A model generated the notes under the pieces. That model ran no database searches. It was not told the DNA's origin and saw only the letters and a list, made by a program, of their open reading frames with translations. The translations under genes were made by a program, and so were the position numbers. A DNA stretch of 64,000 nucleotides, taken from the NCBI RefSeq assembly GCF_003627995.1, contig NZ_CP032707.1, positions 1,041,501 to 1,105,500 of the forward strand, written 5' to 3'. Positions 55,519-64,000 of this stretch are shown one piece after another. How positions within the stretch are numbered: position 1 is the stretch's first letter; every line of letters starts with the position of its first letter. The DNA comes from Brevundimonas naejangsanensis (GTDB taxonomy: Bacteria; Pseudomonadota; Alphaproteobacteria; Caulobacterales; Caulobacteraceae).

Positions 55519-56076
55519 TCAGACGACCTGTTCGACGCTGGTCACTTCGGGGATGTAGTGGCGCATCATCTGCTCGACCCCGGCCTTGAGCGTGGCCGAG
55601 GAGGAGGGGCAGCCCGAACAGGCGCCGCGCATGCGCAGGCGCAGCACCCCGGTCGCCTCGTCGAAATGGTCGAACAGGATGTCGCCGCCGTCCTGGGCCA
55701 CGGCCGGGCGGATGCGGCTGTCGAGCAGGCCCTTGATCTCGGCGACAATCTCCGTGTCCTCGGCAGCGTCGTCCGACGCCGTCTCGCCGGCCCGCACCAG
55801 GGGGGCGCCCGAGACGAAATGATCCATGATGACCGACAGGATCGGGGCCTTCATCTCGCCCCAGCCCGGCCCGTCGGGCGCGCGCGTCACCGAGACGTAG
55901 TCGGCGCCGAAGAAGACGCCCTCGACCCCTTCCAGCTCGAACAGAGCCTCGGCCAGGGGCGAGGCGGCGGCCGCGTCGATAGAGCGGTATTCCAGCGCTC
56001 CCTGCGGCGCGACCTCGCGACCGGGCAGAAACTTCAGGGCGTTGGGGTTGGGCGTGGCTTCGGTCTGAATGAACAT
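55519..56076 (-). CDS. nfu: NifU-like Fe-S cluster carrier (Nfu)
   Basis: The 185-residue Nfu protein has the N-terminal Nfu_N domain (MFIQTEATPNPNALKFLPG) and a C-terminal NifU domain with the cluster-binding CSGCPSS at about 150-156. It delivers [4Fe-4S] clusters to client proteins. Clients such as aconitase, SDH, MiaB and HemW are encoded in this window. ATG 56076 is the family start; the longer frame upstream is rejected. Confidence 0.94.
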   Translation of the reverse strand: MFIQTEATPNPNALKFLPGREVAPQGALEYRSIDAAAASPLAEALFELEGVEGVFFGADYVSVTRAPDGPGWGEMKAPILSVIMDHFVSGAPLVRAGETASDDAAEDTEIVAEIKGLLDSRIRPAVAQDGGDILFDHFDEATGVLRLRMRGACSGCPSSSATLKAGVEQMMRHYIPEVTSVEQVV

Positions 56077-56146
56077 GGGGCTGAGATGCGCCCTGCAGCG
56101 CGCCGGTTCAAGGGGGCGTTCCGCCTCAAGGCTCGCGCTCAATCGA

Positions 56147-56184
56147 CGCTCAGCAGCAAGCCGCCGCGCGGCCAGCGGTAGAGC
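56147..56184 (-). repeat. Nested-stem element, degenerate uspA 3' copy
   Basis: The 17-base core (56158-56174, AAGCCGC-CGC-GCGGCCA) and the GCGGT-AGAGC side are recognisable. The CAAGCAGC joint has become CAGCAGC and the left arm is short. It lies just after the uspA stop. Confidence 0.6.
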
Positions 56185-56190
56185 CCAAAA

Positions 56191-56658
56191 TCAAGCCAGG
56201 TCTTGAATTTCCGCCTCGGTCAGTTCGCCGGGCACGACGGTCACGGGCAGTTTGCGGCCCGCGAAGGCGCCGCCCTGCTTGATGACGGCCGAAACCAGGG
56301 GGCCGGGGCCGCGCGAGCCGATCCCGGCGGCCAGGATCAGAATCTTGATGTCGGGGTCGGCCGCCACGGCCTTGCGGATCGCATCCTGGGGGTCGCCCTC
56401 CTCTATCAGATAGACGGGCGGCGCGCCCGAGGTCTCGGCGACCCTCTCGCCCAGCCGCGTCAGCAGCGCCTCGGCCTCCTCACGCTGCTGGCGGCGGATT
56501 TCATCGCGGACGCCGGACCAGTGCTCGTCCGATCCGCCGGGCAGGGCGCGCAGCAGCACCACATGGCCTCCGGTCGAGCGCGCCCGGCGCGAGGCGTAGG
56601 CCAGGGCGGCGCCCAGCTCGGGACTGTCGTCGACGACGACAAGGAACTTCCTGGGCAT
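56191..56658 (-). CDS. Universal stress protein, UspA family
   Basis: The 155-residue protein starts MPRKFLVVVDDSPELGAALAYA and has the ILILAAGIGSRGPGPLVSAVI nucleotide-loop region (G-x-G-x9-S/T type). An ATP-binding Usp is therefore plausible. Such proteins accumulate under starvation or energy stress. It is upstream of nfu on the same strand, separated by 114 bases containing the degenerate nested-stem element. Confidence 0.9.
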   Translation of the reverse strand: MPRKFLVVVDDSPELGAALAYASRRARSTGGHVVLLRALPGGSDEHWSGVRDEIRRQQREEAEALLTRLGERVAETSGAPPVYLIEEGDPQDAIRKAVAADPDIKILILAAGIGSRGPGPLVSAVIKQGGAFAGRKLPVTVVPGELTEAEIQDLA

Positions 56659-56793
56659 GGGCCCTCCGGTTCACTGAACAGCGGGCGCCACCTAAACCGA
56701 CCCCGCCTCAAACGCCAAGGCCCGCCCGCCTCGTCGAATGACGAAACGGACGGGCCCTGATTTTACCAAAGCCGCCAATAGCACTCCAGAAAA

Positions 56794-56833
56794 GCGCTCA
56801 AGCAGCGAGCCGCCGCGCGGCGAGCGTTAGCGC
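56794..56833 (-). repeat. Nested-stem palindromic element, gdh 3' copy
   Basis: Outer arms are GCGCT/AGCGC, joints CAAGCAGC and GCGTT. The 17-base core 56807-56823 contains GCCGC-CGC-GCGGC. It follows directly on a separate perfect 12-bp hairpin. Confidence 0.85.
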
Positions 56834-56861
56834 GTGACGCCGGGCGGCAGCCCGGCGTCAC
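56834..56861 (-). terminator. Hairpin downstream of gdh
   Basis: GTGACGCCGGGC, loop, GCCCGGCGTCAC is a perfect 12-bp stem 5 bases after the gdh stop. No T-tract follows directly, so its role as terminator is tentative. Confidence 0.55.
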
Positions 56862-56866
56862 CTCAC

Positions 56867-59800
56867 TTAGGAAGCCGAAGCCAGCACCTCGCGGATGGCG
56901 CCGTTGGCGATGGTCAGCTTGGCGAAGGTCCAGCCGGAGCCCGAGGTCTCGATCTCGTCGACCGAGCCGCGCAGGGCCTCCACCTGATCCATGCGGGCGC
57001 CGATCCAGGCGTCGACCGCCTGTTCCGCGCTGTCCTGGCCGGCCCCGGCCGCCTGGGCCGAGGCCTTGGCCACGGCGCGGGTCAGCTGCTGCTGCTCGGT
57101 CATCAGGTCCTGGATCAGGCGACGCACCGCCAGGCGATCGAAGTGATCAGCCGAGGGCACCGAGCCGGCCGCCACGCGCAAGCGGTCGAAGTCGAAGGCG
57201 GCGCCGACCTGGTGATAGACGCGGGCCATGGCCGGGGCGTCCCAGCCCAGCTCGTTCGCCAGGTCGCCGATGTCGGCCGTGGCCACCATCGGACGCAGCA
57301 TGGCGATGTCGCGGGCCAGCTCTTCGGGCGCGCCCAGGCCGATGAAGGTCTGGACCCGGTCTTCGTAGCGAGCGTGCTCATAACGCGACAGCACCGCGGG
57401 GCCCGCCGCGCGCAGGGCGTCGGCGGCCGGCTGGTAGGCGGCGATCATGCCGCCGACCGTCGTCTCGGTGCGGGCCGCGCGGCGCGCGAGCCAGAAGGTC
57501 TGGCGGCGCAGGACCAGGGCGATCTCCTGATACAGGGCCGTCTGAGCCTCGGCCGGGATCTTCAGGTCCAGGGCCTCGACCGCCTTCCAGGCCTCATCGA
57601 GGCGGAAGACGTGACGCGCGGTCTCGAAGGCCGTGACCATGGCGGCGGTGTCGCACTCCGCCGCCGCGCGCAGGCGGTCGGGGAAGGTCGGCCCGGCCAT
57701 GTTGACGATCTCGTTCGACAGGACGGTGGCGATGATGTCGCGACGCAGGCGGTGACCCTTCATGTCCTCTTCGAACTGGGCCAGCGGGGTCGGGAAGTAG
57801 TCGACCAGCATCCGCTCGAAGAAGGCGTCGTCCGGCGCCGCCGAGGCGACGATCTCGTCGAACAGCTCCAGCTTGGAATAGGCGGTCAGGACCGCCAACT
57901 CCGGCCGGGTCAGGGCCTGGCCCTGCAGCTTCATCTCGGCCATGCGCGCGTCGTCGGGCAGGTATTCGACCGCCCGGTTCAGCTTACCGATCGAGACCAG
58001 GTGCTGCATGAAGGCCTGCTGGGCGTCGAGCGCGTCGGCGCCCTCGGCCTGTTGCAGGGTCAGGGCCAGGGTCTGGTCGTAGTTGTGACGCAGGACGTTG
58101 TGCGCCACTTCGTCGGTCATCGACTTCAGCAGGGCGTTGCGGTCTTCGGCCTTCAGGTGGCCCGAGGCGATGGCGCCGCCCAGCAGGATCTTGATGTTCA
58201 CCTCCTGGTCGGAGGAGTCCACGCCGGCCGAGTTGTCGATGGCGTCGGTGTTCAGACGCACGCCCGCGCGCGCCGCCTCGATGCGGCCCAGCTGGGTCAT
58301 GCCCAGGTTGGCGCCTTCGCCGATGATCTGGGCGCGGATGTCGCCGCCGTTGACGCGAATGGCGTCGTTGGCCTTGTCGCCGACCTGCAGGTTGGTCTCG
58401 CCCGAACCCTTGATGTAGGTGCCGATGCCGCCGAAGTAGAGCAGTTCGGCGCGGGCCTTGAGGATGGCCTGCATCAGGGTGACCGGATCGACCGTGTCCG
58501 CCTCGATATCCAGCAGGTCCTTGATCTGCGGGGTCAGGGTGATCGACTTGGCCGAGCGCGAGAAGACGCCGCCGCCTTCCGAGATCAGGGTCTTGTCATA
58601 GTCCTGCCAGCTGGTGCGCGGGGTCTCGAACAGACGCTTGCGCTCTTCCCACGACGTGGCCGGATCCGGGTTCGGATCGATGAAGATGTCGCGGTGATCG
58701 AAGGCCGCCACCACCTTGGTCGCCTTGGACAGCAGCATGCCGTTGCCGAAGACGTCGCCGGACATGTCGCCCACACCGACCACGGTGAAGGGCTCGGTCT
58801 GGATATCCTTGCCGACTTCGCGGAAGTGGCGCTTGACCGCCTCCCAGGCGCCGCGCGCGGTGATGCCCATTTCCTTGTGGTCGTAACCGGCCGAACCACC
58901 GCTCGCGAAAGCGTCGTCCAGCCAGAAGCCGTAGGACTGGCTCACGCTGTTGGCGATGTCCGAGAAGGTCGCCGTGCCCTTGTCGGCGGCCACGACCAGA
59001 TAGGGGTCGTCGCCTTCCCAGGCCACGACATTGGCCGGGCGCACCGGGGCGGCGTCGCCGACGATGTTGTCGGTGATGTCCAGCATGCCGGACAGGAAGG
59101 TCTTGTAGGCGCGGATGGCCTCGGCCTGCATTTCCTCGCGCGTGCCGCCGACCGGCAGCTGCTTGGGATAGAAGCCGCCCTTGGAGCCGACCGGGACGAT
59201 GACCGAGTTCTTGACCTGCTGGGCCTTCACCAGGCCCAGGACCTCGGTGCGGAAGTCGTCGCGACGATCCGACCAGCGCAGGCCGCCGCGCGCCACCGGA
59301 CCGAAGCGCAGGTGCGAACCCTCGATGTGCGGCGCCCAGACGAAGATCTCGCGGAACGGCTTGGGCAGGGGCAGGTCGGCCAGCTCCTGACCGGCGATCT
59401 TGATGGAGATGTGCGCCTTCGGATGACGCTCGGCGTCGAGCTGATAGAAGTTGGTGCGCTTGATCCCGTCGATCAGGGCCGCGATCCGGCGCAGGGCGCG
59501 GTCGTGATCCAGGCTCTTCACGTCCTGCAGCAGGGTCTCGATCTTGGCGTCGAGTTCGGCGACCGAAGCCTCGCGCTCGGCGACCGAACCGCCGTGGGCC
59601 GGATCGAACTTGGCCTTGAACAGCGACAGGATGGCGCGGGCCACGTCGGGATATTCGCGCAGGGCCGCTTCCTGCACCGCCTGCGACGGGTCCAGTCCGG
59701 TCTGCTGACGATAGCGGGCCAGGGTGCGGATCAGGGCCGCCTCGCGCCAGTCGACGCCCAGCTCCAGCACCAGACGGTTGAAGCCGTCGCTCTCGGTGCG

Positions 59801-61729
59801 GCCGTTCCACACGGCCTTGAAGGCCTCTTCGAACGGCGTCTTGAGGTCGGCGAACACCAGGTCGGCGCCGTGCGGGTCTTCCAGCAGGAAGTCGTGCACG
59901 AAGATCGGCTCCTGGCCGACGGCGCGGATCACATGGTCGGACTCTTCGAGGGTCTTCAGCCCCATGTCGGCCAGGATCGGCAGGACGTCGGACAGCGGCA
60001 CGGCCGAGCCGCGACGATACAGTTTGAAGCGGAACTGCAGGTTGGTCTCGTCGGCGGTGCGGAAGGCGCGCACCGCTACAGGCTCGGCGTGGACGCCATC
60101 GGCGGCCGCGCCGTCGTTGAGACGGTCGAACTGCTCCAGATCGGCCACGGCCTCGGCGGCGTCATAGCGGTCGCGGTAGCCGACGCCGTAGCCCTCGGCC
60201 CAGCGGGCGCTGGTCGGGCCGACGGCGGCCTCGTCCACCCCGGCCTGGCGCAGGGCGCGCTCGAAGCGGTCGATCCAGCTGCGGCCGGCCTCGGCCACCT
60301 CGGTCTCGAGCGCCTTCAGGTCCGGCGTCGGATGCTCGCCCGGCGTCACGCCCAGGATGTAGTGGACGCGCGTCAGCGGCTGGTCCGACATCTGCGGGTA
60401 GGAGGCCGACACCCGGCCGCCCCAGGCCTTGGCCAGGATGGCGCCGATGCGCTGGCGCAGACTGGCGTCGTAGCGCTCGCGCGGCACAAAGCACAGCACC
60501 GAGACGAACCGGTCGAACGGGTCGCGGCGCGTGAACAGCCGGATGCGCGGGCGATCATACAGATGCAGGATGCCCAGCGCCGTCTCCAGCAGTTCGTCCT
60601 CGGTGATCTGGAAGAGTTCATCGCGCGGATAGTTCTCGAGGATGGTGCGCAGCCGCTTGTGGTTGTGGCTGCCCGGCGCCTTGTCGGCGCGCGCCAGGGC
60701 GTTCTCCACCTTGCGGCGGATCAGCGGCACCTCATGGGCCATGACGTCATAGGCTTCATGGGTGAACAGGCCGACGAAGCGGGTCTCACCCACGGCGCGG
60801 CCCTGGGCGTCGAACCGCTTGACCCCGACGTAGTCCATATAGGCGCGGCGGTGCACGCGAGAGCGCATGTTGCCCTTGGCCACGGTGACCGGCTCGCTCT
60901 CGTTCAGCTGGGCCTGCATGGCCGGCGTCAGCACGGCGGGCTCATTGGCGCGGCGCAGGACGCGGCGCTCGGGGTCGCTGAGGACGCCCAGGCCGTCGGT
61001 GGACTGGCTCAGCGGCGCCTCGGCCTCATAGGCCCCGTCCGCGCCGCGCGGATAGTCGTACTGGCGCGCGCCCAGGAAGACGAAGTGGTCGTCCTTGACC
61101 CAGCGCAGGAAGGCCAGGTTCTCGGCCAGCACCTCGGCGGCCACGCCGACCGGCGGATGGGCCTCCAGGCGGGCGATCTCGGCGCCCATGGCCTCCAGCA
61201 TGGCGGCGTGGTCGCGCACGGCGGCGCGCACGTCGGCCAGGGCCGCGGCCAGACCCTCGCCCAGGGCGTCGCGGCGCTCCTGCGGCAGGGGATCGATGAC
61301 GACGATGATCAGGGAGTCGCGGCGCCCCGCCTCGACCTCGACGATCGGGTGGAACAGGGCGCGCACGGTGACGCCCGCCTCGGCCAGTTCGCCCAGGACG
61401 CTGTCGACCAGGAAGGGGCCGTCGTCCTGCAGGATCAGGACCTGATCATAGCCGGTGTTGACGCCGGCGGCGTCGACCAGGGGGCCGACGGTGATGCGGG
61501 CGGGCTCGCCCGCCTTGCGGGCCTGGGCGCCGCGCCAGGCGCCGGCCAGCAGGACCGCCAGGTCCTCGCCGCCCAGCTCGGGTGTCTCGTCGGCGGCGTA
61601 ATCGTCGAAGGCCTGGGCCAGAAGGGCCTTTTCCGCCGCGCCCGGCGGCGCCGCAATCCGCGCATAGGCCGCTTCCAGCGCCCCCAGATCGGCTGGAACG
61701 GCGGGAACGATGCGCGGAGCGGCGGACAT
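56867..61729 (-). CDS. gdhZ: NAD-dependent glutamate dehydrogenase, 180-kDa class
   Basis: It deaminates glutamate to 2-oxoglutarate with NAD, feeding the TCA cycle. The 1620-residue protein matches the large bacterial NAD-GDH. It has a long N-terminal regulatory region with ACT-like parts (about 1-700) and the catalytic core with RGGLRWSDRRDDFRTEVLGL and PVGSKGGFYPKQLP. A nucleotide-binding domain (VVGVGDMSGDVFGNGML) and a C-terminal tail follow. ATG 61729 (MSAAPRIVPAV) is chosen; the upstream frame lacks family similarity. In Caulobacter the homologue GdhZ also affects cell division. A long open frame on the opposite strand is a codon-bias shadow. Confidence 0.95.
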   Translation of the reverse strand: MSAAPRIVPAVPADLGALEAAYARIAAPPGAAEKALLAQAFDDYAADETPELGGEDLAVLLAGAWRGAQARKAGEPARITVGPLVDAAGVNTGYDQVLILQDDGPFLVDSVLGELAEAGVTVRALFHPIVEVEAGRRDSLIIVVIDPLPQERRDALGEGLAAALADVRAAVRDHAAMLEAMGAEIARLEAHPPVGVAAEVLAENLAFLRWVKDDHFVFLGARQYDYPRGADGAYEAEAPLSQSTDGLGVLSDPERRVLRRANEPAVLTPAMQAQLNESEPVTVAKGNMRSRVHRRAYMDYVGVKRFDAQGRAVGETRFVGLFTHEAYDVMAHEVPLIRRKVENALARADKAPGSHNHKRLRTILENYPRDELFQITEDELLETALGILHLYDRPRIRLFTRRDPFDRFVSVLCFVPRERYDASLRQRIGAILAKAWGGRVSASYPQMSDQPLTRVHYILGVTPGEHPTPDLKALETEVAEAGRSWIDRFERALRQAGVDEAAVGPTSARWAEGYGVGYRDRYDAAEAVADLEQFDRLNDGAAADGVHAEPVAVRAFRTADETNLQFRFKLYRRGSAVPLSDVLPILADMGLKTLEESDHVIRAVGQEPIFVHDFLLEDPHGADLVFADLKTPFEEAFKAVWNGRTESDGFNRLVLELGVDWREAALIRTLARYRQQTGLDPSQAVQEAALREYPDVARAILSLFKAKFDPAHGGSVAEREASVAELDAKIETLLQDVKSLDHDRALRRIAALIDGIKRTNFYQLDAERHPKAHISIKIAGQELADLPLPKPFREIFVWAPHIEGSHLRFGPVARGGLRWSDRRDDFRTEVLGLVKAQQVKNSVIVPVGSKGGFYPKQLPVGGTREEMQAEAIRAYKTFLSGMLDITDNIVGDAAPVRPANVVAWEGDDPYLVVAADKGTATFSDIANSVSQSYGFWLDDAFASGGSAGYDHKEMGITARGAWEAVKRHFREVGKDIQTEPFTVVGVGDMSGDVFGNGMLLSKATKVVAAFDHRDIFIDPNPDPATSWEERKRLFETPRTSWQDYDKTLISEGGGVFSRSAKSITLTPQIKDLLDIEADTVDPVTLMQAILKARAELLYFGGIGTYIKGSGETNLQVGDKANDAIRVNGGDIRAQIIGEGANLGMTQLGRIEAARAGVRLNTDAIDNSAGVDSSDQEVNIKILLGGAIASGHLKAEDRNALLKSMTDEVAHNVLRHNYDQTLALTLQQAEGADALDAQQAFMQHLVSIGKLNRAVEYLPDDARMAEMKLQGQALTRPELAVLTAYSKLELFDEIVASAAPDDAFFERMLVDYFPTPLAQFEEDMKGHRLRRDIIATVLSNEIVNMAGPTFPDRLRAAAECDTAAMVTAFETARHVFRLDEAWKAVEALDLKIPAEAQTALYQEIALVLRRQTFWLARRAARTETTVGGMIAAYQPAADALRAAGPAVLSRYEHARYEDRVQTFIGLGAPEELARDIAMLRPMVATADIGDLANELGWDAPAMARVYHQVGAAFDFDRLRVAAGSVPSADHFDRLAVRRLIQDLMTEQQQLTRAVAKASAQAAGAGQDSAEQAVDAWIGARMDQVEALRGSVDEIETSGSGWTFAKLTIANGAIREVLASAS

Positions 61730-62158
61730 GACTGAAGTCTCGAACGGCACGGCTTGGAAAGCCGCAGGGGAAAACGGCCGCACCTTAGCGCGGTTGGCGG
61801 GGCTGGCTAGGCCGCTCGAAGGCCGAAACGCTCGGAATTTCAGTGTGCAGCGCACCATGTTGCGCCCGAGGCCCACCAGGAGGCGGGTTATCGCCGTCTC
61901 GGCCGCCAATTGAGACACGAACGCCCCAATTCCGCCGCGATCAAAGCCGCGCCACCGGTATCGGAAACAGGCCCCTGAAAACGAACAAGGCCGTCGAACG
62001 AAGTCCGACGGCCTGCTCGGTCCGGCGCTCAGGAGGGGGAGGGGAAGCGCCGGCCTCGGACGCCGCGGCCGGGAGGGGAGGGGAGGGCCGCGTCGTGTGA
62101 GGGTGAAATAGGAGCCGATTGCGGCGGTTCAAGGACATTGAGACAAGAAATTCGACGC
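61730..62158. other. 429-base gap between gdh and the AI-2E-family gene
   Basis: No convincing gene. It must contain the gdh promoter. It holds a hairpin at 61988-62012 (AGGCCGTCG with CGACGGCCT), a probable terminator for the AI-2E-family gene read on the minus strand. It also holds a G-rich stretch at 62071-62087. Confidence 0.6.
62071..62087 (+). other. G-quadruplex-capable motif
   Basis: GGGAGGGGAGGGGAGGG: four G-runs of three or more separated by single A. It lies between the 3' end of the AI-2E-family gene and the gdh upstream region. Confidence 0.7.
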
Positions 62159-63304
62159 CTAGGCCTGCGGCGGGGCGTCGCGGCCCCGCATCAAGGCGAA
62201 CCAGGCGGAACGTCCCCTCTTCTGCGCCCCCGCCCTGTCCTTGACGGCGTAGGGCTCCCCGTCGCCCGAGAGCAGGACCGCCATCCAGCGCGACCCCTTG
62301 AACTCGGCCAGGATGGCCATGGCCATCACCGCCAGCGGCGTCGACAGGAACATGCCCGCCACGCCCCACAGCTTGCCCCAGAAGGCCAGGGCCAGCAGCA
62401 CCACAATGGGGTCGATGTTCTGATTGTCGCCCTGCATGCGCGGCTGGACCAGATTGCCGACTAGGAAGAGCAGGGTCTGCAGCCCGACCAGCAGCACCAG
62501 GGCCGGCCAATAGCTCTCGAACTGGACCAGGGCGAACAGGGGCGGGGCTAAGCCCGCGATGGCCCCGCCCAACACCGGAATGAAGCTGACGACGAAGATG
62601 ACGAAGGTCCAGAACTCCGCATTCTGGAGCCCCACGGCCCGCATCAGGCCCCAGGCCACGGCGCAGATCATCGCCCCCGTCACAGCCTGGACCCACAGAT
62701 AGCCCTCGACCCCGCTGCGCACCCGCTCGAACACCTCCAGGGCCTCCTGGCGGGCGCCGCGCTTGGGGAACAGGCCGACCATCTTTTTGCGGAACCCCGC
62801 CTGCGAGGCCAGCAGGAAACCCAGGTAGACCATGACGAAGAAGCCGCCCGTGGCGATGCCCTGCACCTGGAAGGCGGCCGCGGTCAGCCAGCCGCGCACG
62901 TCGACGCCGGCGATCATGTCGTGCAGCGTCGGCGGGTCCTTGATCCCGATCAGGGCCGAGACGTCGCGGCTGATCTGGTCGATGCGCGGCCCCATGCCCC
63001 CGGCGACGCCCGAGGCGTCGGTGAAGAAGCCCGCGGCCCCGTCGACGATGATCCAGATCGAGAGCAGGAAGCCCAGCACCACCACGATCAGGGCGGCCGC
63101 GCCTGCGAAGCGCGAGGGGATCGGCGTGCCGCGTTCGATGGCGCGTTTCACCCCGTCGATCATGATCATCAGGAAAACCGCCATGGCCAGGGGCGTCAGT
63201 ATGTCCCTCAGCCAGTAGAGCGCCGCCCCCGCCGCCACCACGGCGATGACGACCACCGCATTGGCGACGCCTGAGGACGGGGTGACGGTGATGGGCAGTT
63301 TCAT
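62159..63304 (-). CDS. AI-2E/PerM-family permease
   Basis: The 381-residue membrane protein of the AI-2E (UPF0118, PerM) family has about eight hydrophobic segments. The family pattern is present: helices at about 12-50, a soluble helical region, then FWTFVIFVVSFIPVLGGAIAGLAPPLFAL and GNLVQPRMQGDNQNIDPIVVLLALAFWG. Members have been linked to export of autoinducer-2, Na+/H+ exchange or undecaprenyl-phosphate-related functions; the substrate here is unknown. ATG 63304 is the family start. It is divergent from the HerA-like gene. Confidence 0.9.
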   Translation of the reverse strand: MKLPITVTPSSGVANAVVVIAVVAAGAALYWLRDILTPLAMAVFLMIMIDGVKRAIERGTPIPSRFAGAAALIVVVLGFLLSIWIIVDGAAGFFTDASGVAGGMGPRIDQISRDVSALIGIKDPPTLHDMIAGVDVRGWLTAAAFQVQGIATGGFFVMVYLGFLLASQAGFRKKMVGLFPKRGARQEALEVFERVRSGVEGYLWVQAVTGAMICAVAWGLMRAVGLQNAEFWTFVIFVVSFIPVLGGAIAGLAPPLFALVQFESYWPALVLLVGLQTLLFLVGNLVQPRMQGDNQNIDPIVVLLALAFWGKLWGVAGMFLSTPLAVMAMAILAEFKGSRWMAVLLSGDGEPYAVKDRAGAQKRGRSAWFALMRGRDAPPQA

Positions 63305-63419
63305 GGAGCGGACTGTCGTCGCGGCGAGGACAGGCGTCAATCGCTCCGGGTCGGCTAGGTTCCGCCTTGCGGACATGGGCGAGACGATTAAGCATGAAGC
63401 CGCAAGCAGGAGACCGCGC

Positions 63420-64000
63420 ATGACCGACTCCACCGCCCTGTTCCTCGGCCAGTCCCTCGAGGGCGCGCCCGAGCGATTGCTGCTCAACCGCGCCAACCGC
63501 CACGGCGTGGTCGCCGGCGCCACCGGCACGGGCAAGACGGTCACCCTGCAGATCATGGCCCAGGGCTTCTCCGACGCCGGAGTCCCCGTCTTCTGCGCCG
63601 ATGTGAAGGGCGACCTGTCGGGCATCAGCCAAGCCGGAGACGTGCAGCGGTTCGCCGAGCGCGCCGGCCAGATGGGCCTCAGCCTGACCGGCCGGGCCGC
63701 GCCGGTCGTCTTCTGGGACCTGTACGGTGAGAAGGGCCATCCGATCCGAACGACCGTATCCGAGATCGGGCCTGTGCTTCTGGCCCGGATGCTAGACCTG
63801 AATGACGTTCAGGAAGGCGTCCTAGCGGTCGCCTTCCATGTCGCCGACAAGGACGGACTGCTGCTTCTTGATTTCGACGATTTGCGCGCCCTGTTAACTC
63901 ATGTGGGCGAGAACGCCGCGACCATCGGGCGCGAAGTCGGCGCAGTGGCCCCCACCTCACTCGCCGCGATCCAGCGCGCGCTACTGCAGTTTGAGCAAGA
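63420..64000 (+). CDS. HerA-like ATPase, DUF853/YjgR type, 5' part
   Basis: The gene runs off the right edge; 193 residues are visible. It opens MTDSTALFLGQSLEGAPERL and has LLLNRANRHGVVAGATGTGK, so Walker A is GATGTGKT at about residues 33-40. The segment FCADVKGDLSGISQAG is diagnostic for the DUF853/YjgR branch of HerA-FtsK ATPases. Their role is unclear. From about 63725 codon use becomes less GC-biased (CTA, CTT, GTA, TTA, ACT, AAT appear), unlike the first 100 codons. An intragenic recombination or reduced selection is possible. Confidence 0.88.
   Translation, partial: MTDSTALFLGQSLEGAPERLLLNRANRHGVVAGATGTGKTVTLQIMAQGFSDAGVPVFCADVKGDLSGISQAGDVQRFAERAGQMGLSLTGRAAPVVFWDLYGEKGHPIRTTVSEIGPVLLARMLDLNDVQEGVLAVAFHVADKDGLLLLDFDDLRALLTHVGENAATIGREVGAVAPTSLAAIQRALLQFEQ

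Noticed and set aside
56834..61735. 1633-codon open frame on the plus strand opposite gdh
   Set aside because: High-GC third-position bias leaves the antisense frame open. The product is His/Val/Gly/Arg-rich low-complexity with no domain, while the minus strand encodes a full NAD-GDH.
61730..62158. tRNA or small structured RNA in the largest gap
   Set aside because: No cloverleaf, anticodon arm or T-loop sequence could be found; only a hairpin and G-rich runs.

Overview
The window is high-GC, densely packed alphaproteobacterial chromosome. The gene content points to Caulobacterales and most likely to Brevundimonas or a close relative. The evidence is a DivL-type kinase with tyrosine in place of the phospho-acceptor histidine, a ShkA-like hybrid kinase next to an AmpG-like permease, a type-3 (LDH-like) malate dehydrogenase, a 180-kDa NAD-dependent glutamate dehydrogenase, and an alphaproteobacterial Fur. 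The genus is an inference from protein style, not from a database search. I saw no rRNA, tRNA, CRISPR array, transposase or prophage genes.

Layout. 1-2.4 kb: a partial secreted protein, rarD and asd on the minus strand. 2.6-6.3 kb: zapE, mdh, an EcsC-family gene and a HIT-domain gene. 6.4-11.1 kb: the sdhCDAB respiratory operon, a [2Fe-2S] ferredoxin and a glycerate-kinase-like gene. 11.1-19.2 kb: a HAD phosphatase, divL, a minimal zincin, rsmB, kup and a DUF1223 gene. 19.5-25 kb: two tandem secreted prolyl oligopeptidases and a potassium-channel-like gene with a zinc ribbon. 25-28.3 kb: dapF and a frameshifted malic enzyme. 28.3-38.4 kb: a long minus-strand run read in the order rdgB, hemW, rsmI, yraN, a SirB1-like gene, gshB, yifB, shkA-like, ampG-like (frameshifted twice). 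38.5-41.9 kb: a 38-residue membrane peptide, a DUF2975/XRE pair, an Smr-domain gene and ccmAB. 42-47.4 kb: acnA, then the oxyR/ahpC/ahpD peroxide-defence locus. 47.5-56.7 kb: a minus-strand housekeeping run (nfu, two XRE regulators, tsaB, rimI, fur, miaB, phoH, ybeY, lnt, XRE). 56.9-64 kb: NAD-glutamate dehydrogenase, an AI-2E-family permease and the start of a HerA-like ATPase.

The window is rich in central carbon metabolism (mdh, sdhCDAB, malic enzyme, acnA, NAD-GDH). A 7-1-7 Fur-like palindrome lies over the sdhC start and fur itself is about 46 kb away. An ATAG-N7-CTAT palindrome sits between oxyR and ahpC.

The most unusual signal is a family of about eleven short nested-stem palindromes. 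Two arms and a 7+3+7 core vary in sequence while keeping self-complementarity, and the joints between them are nearly invariant. Copies lie at 3' ends of mdh, acnA, gdh and uspA, in a three-unit tandem array, and twice inside the hemW reading frame, where they encode a duplicated N-terminal extension. Two other intergenic palindromic repeat families (three copies each) are also present. Three one-base deletions, all in C/G homopolymers within 2.2 kb, break maeB and the ampG-like gene and may be sequencing errors.
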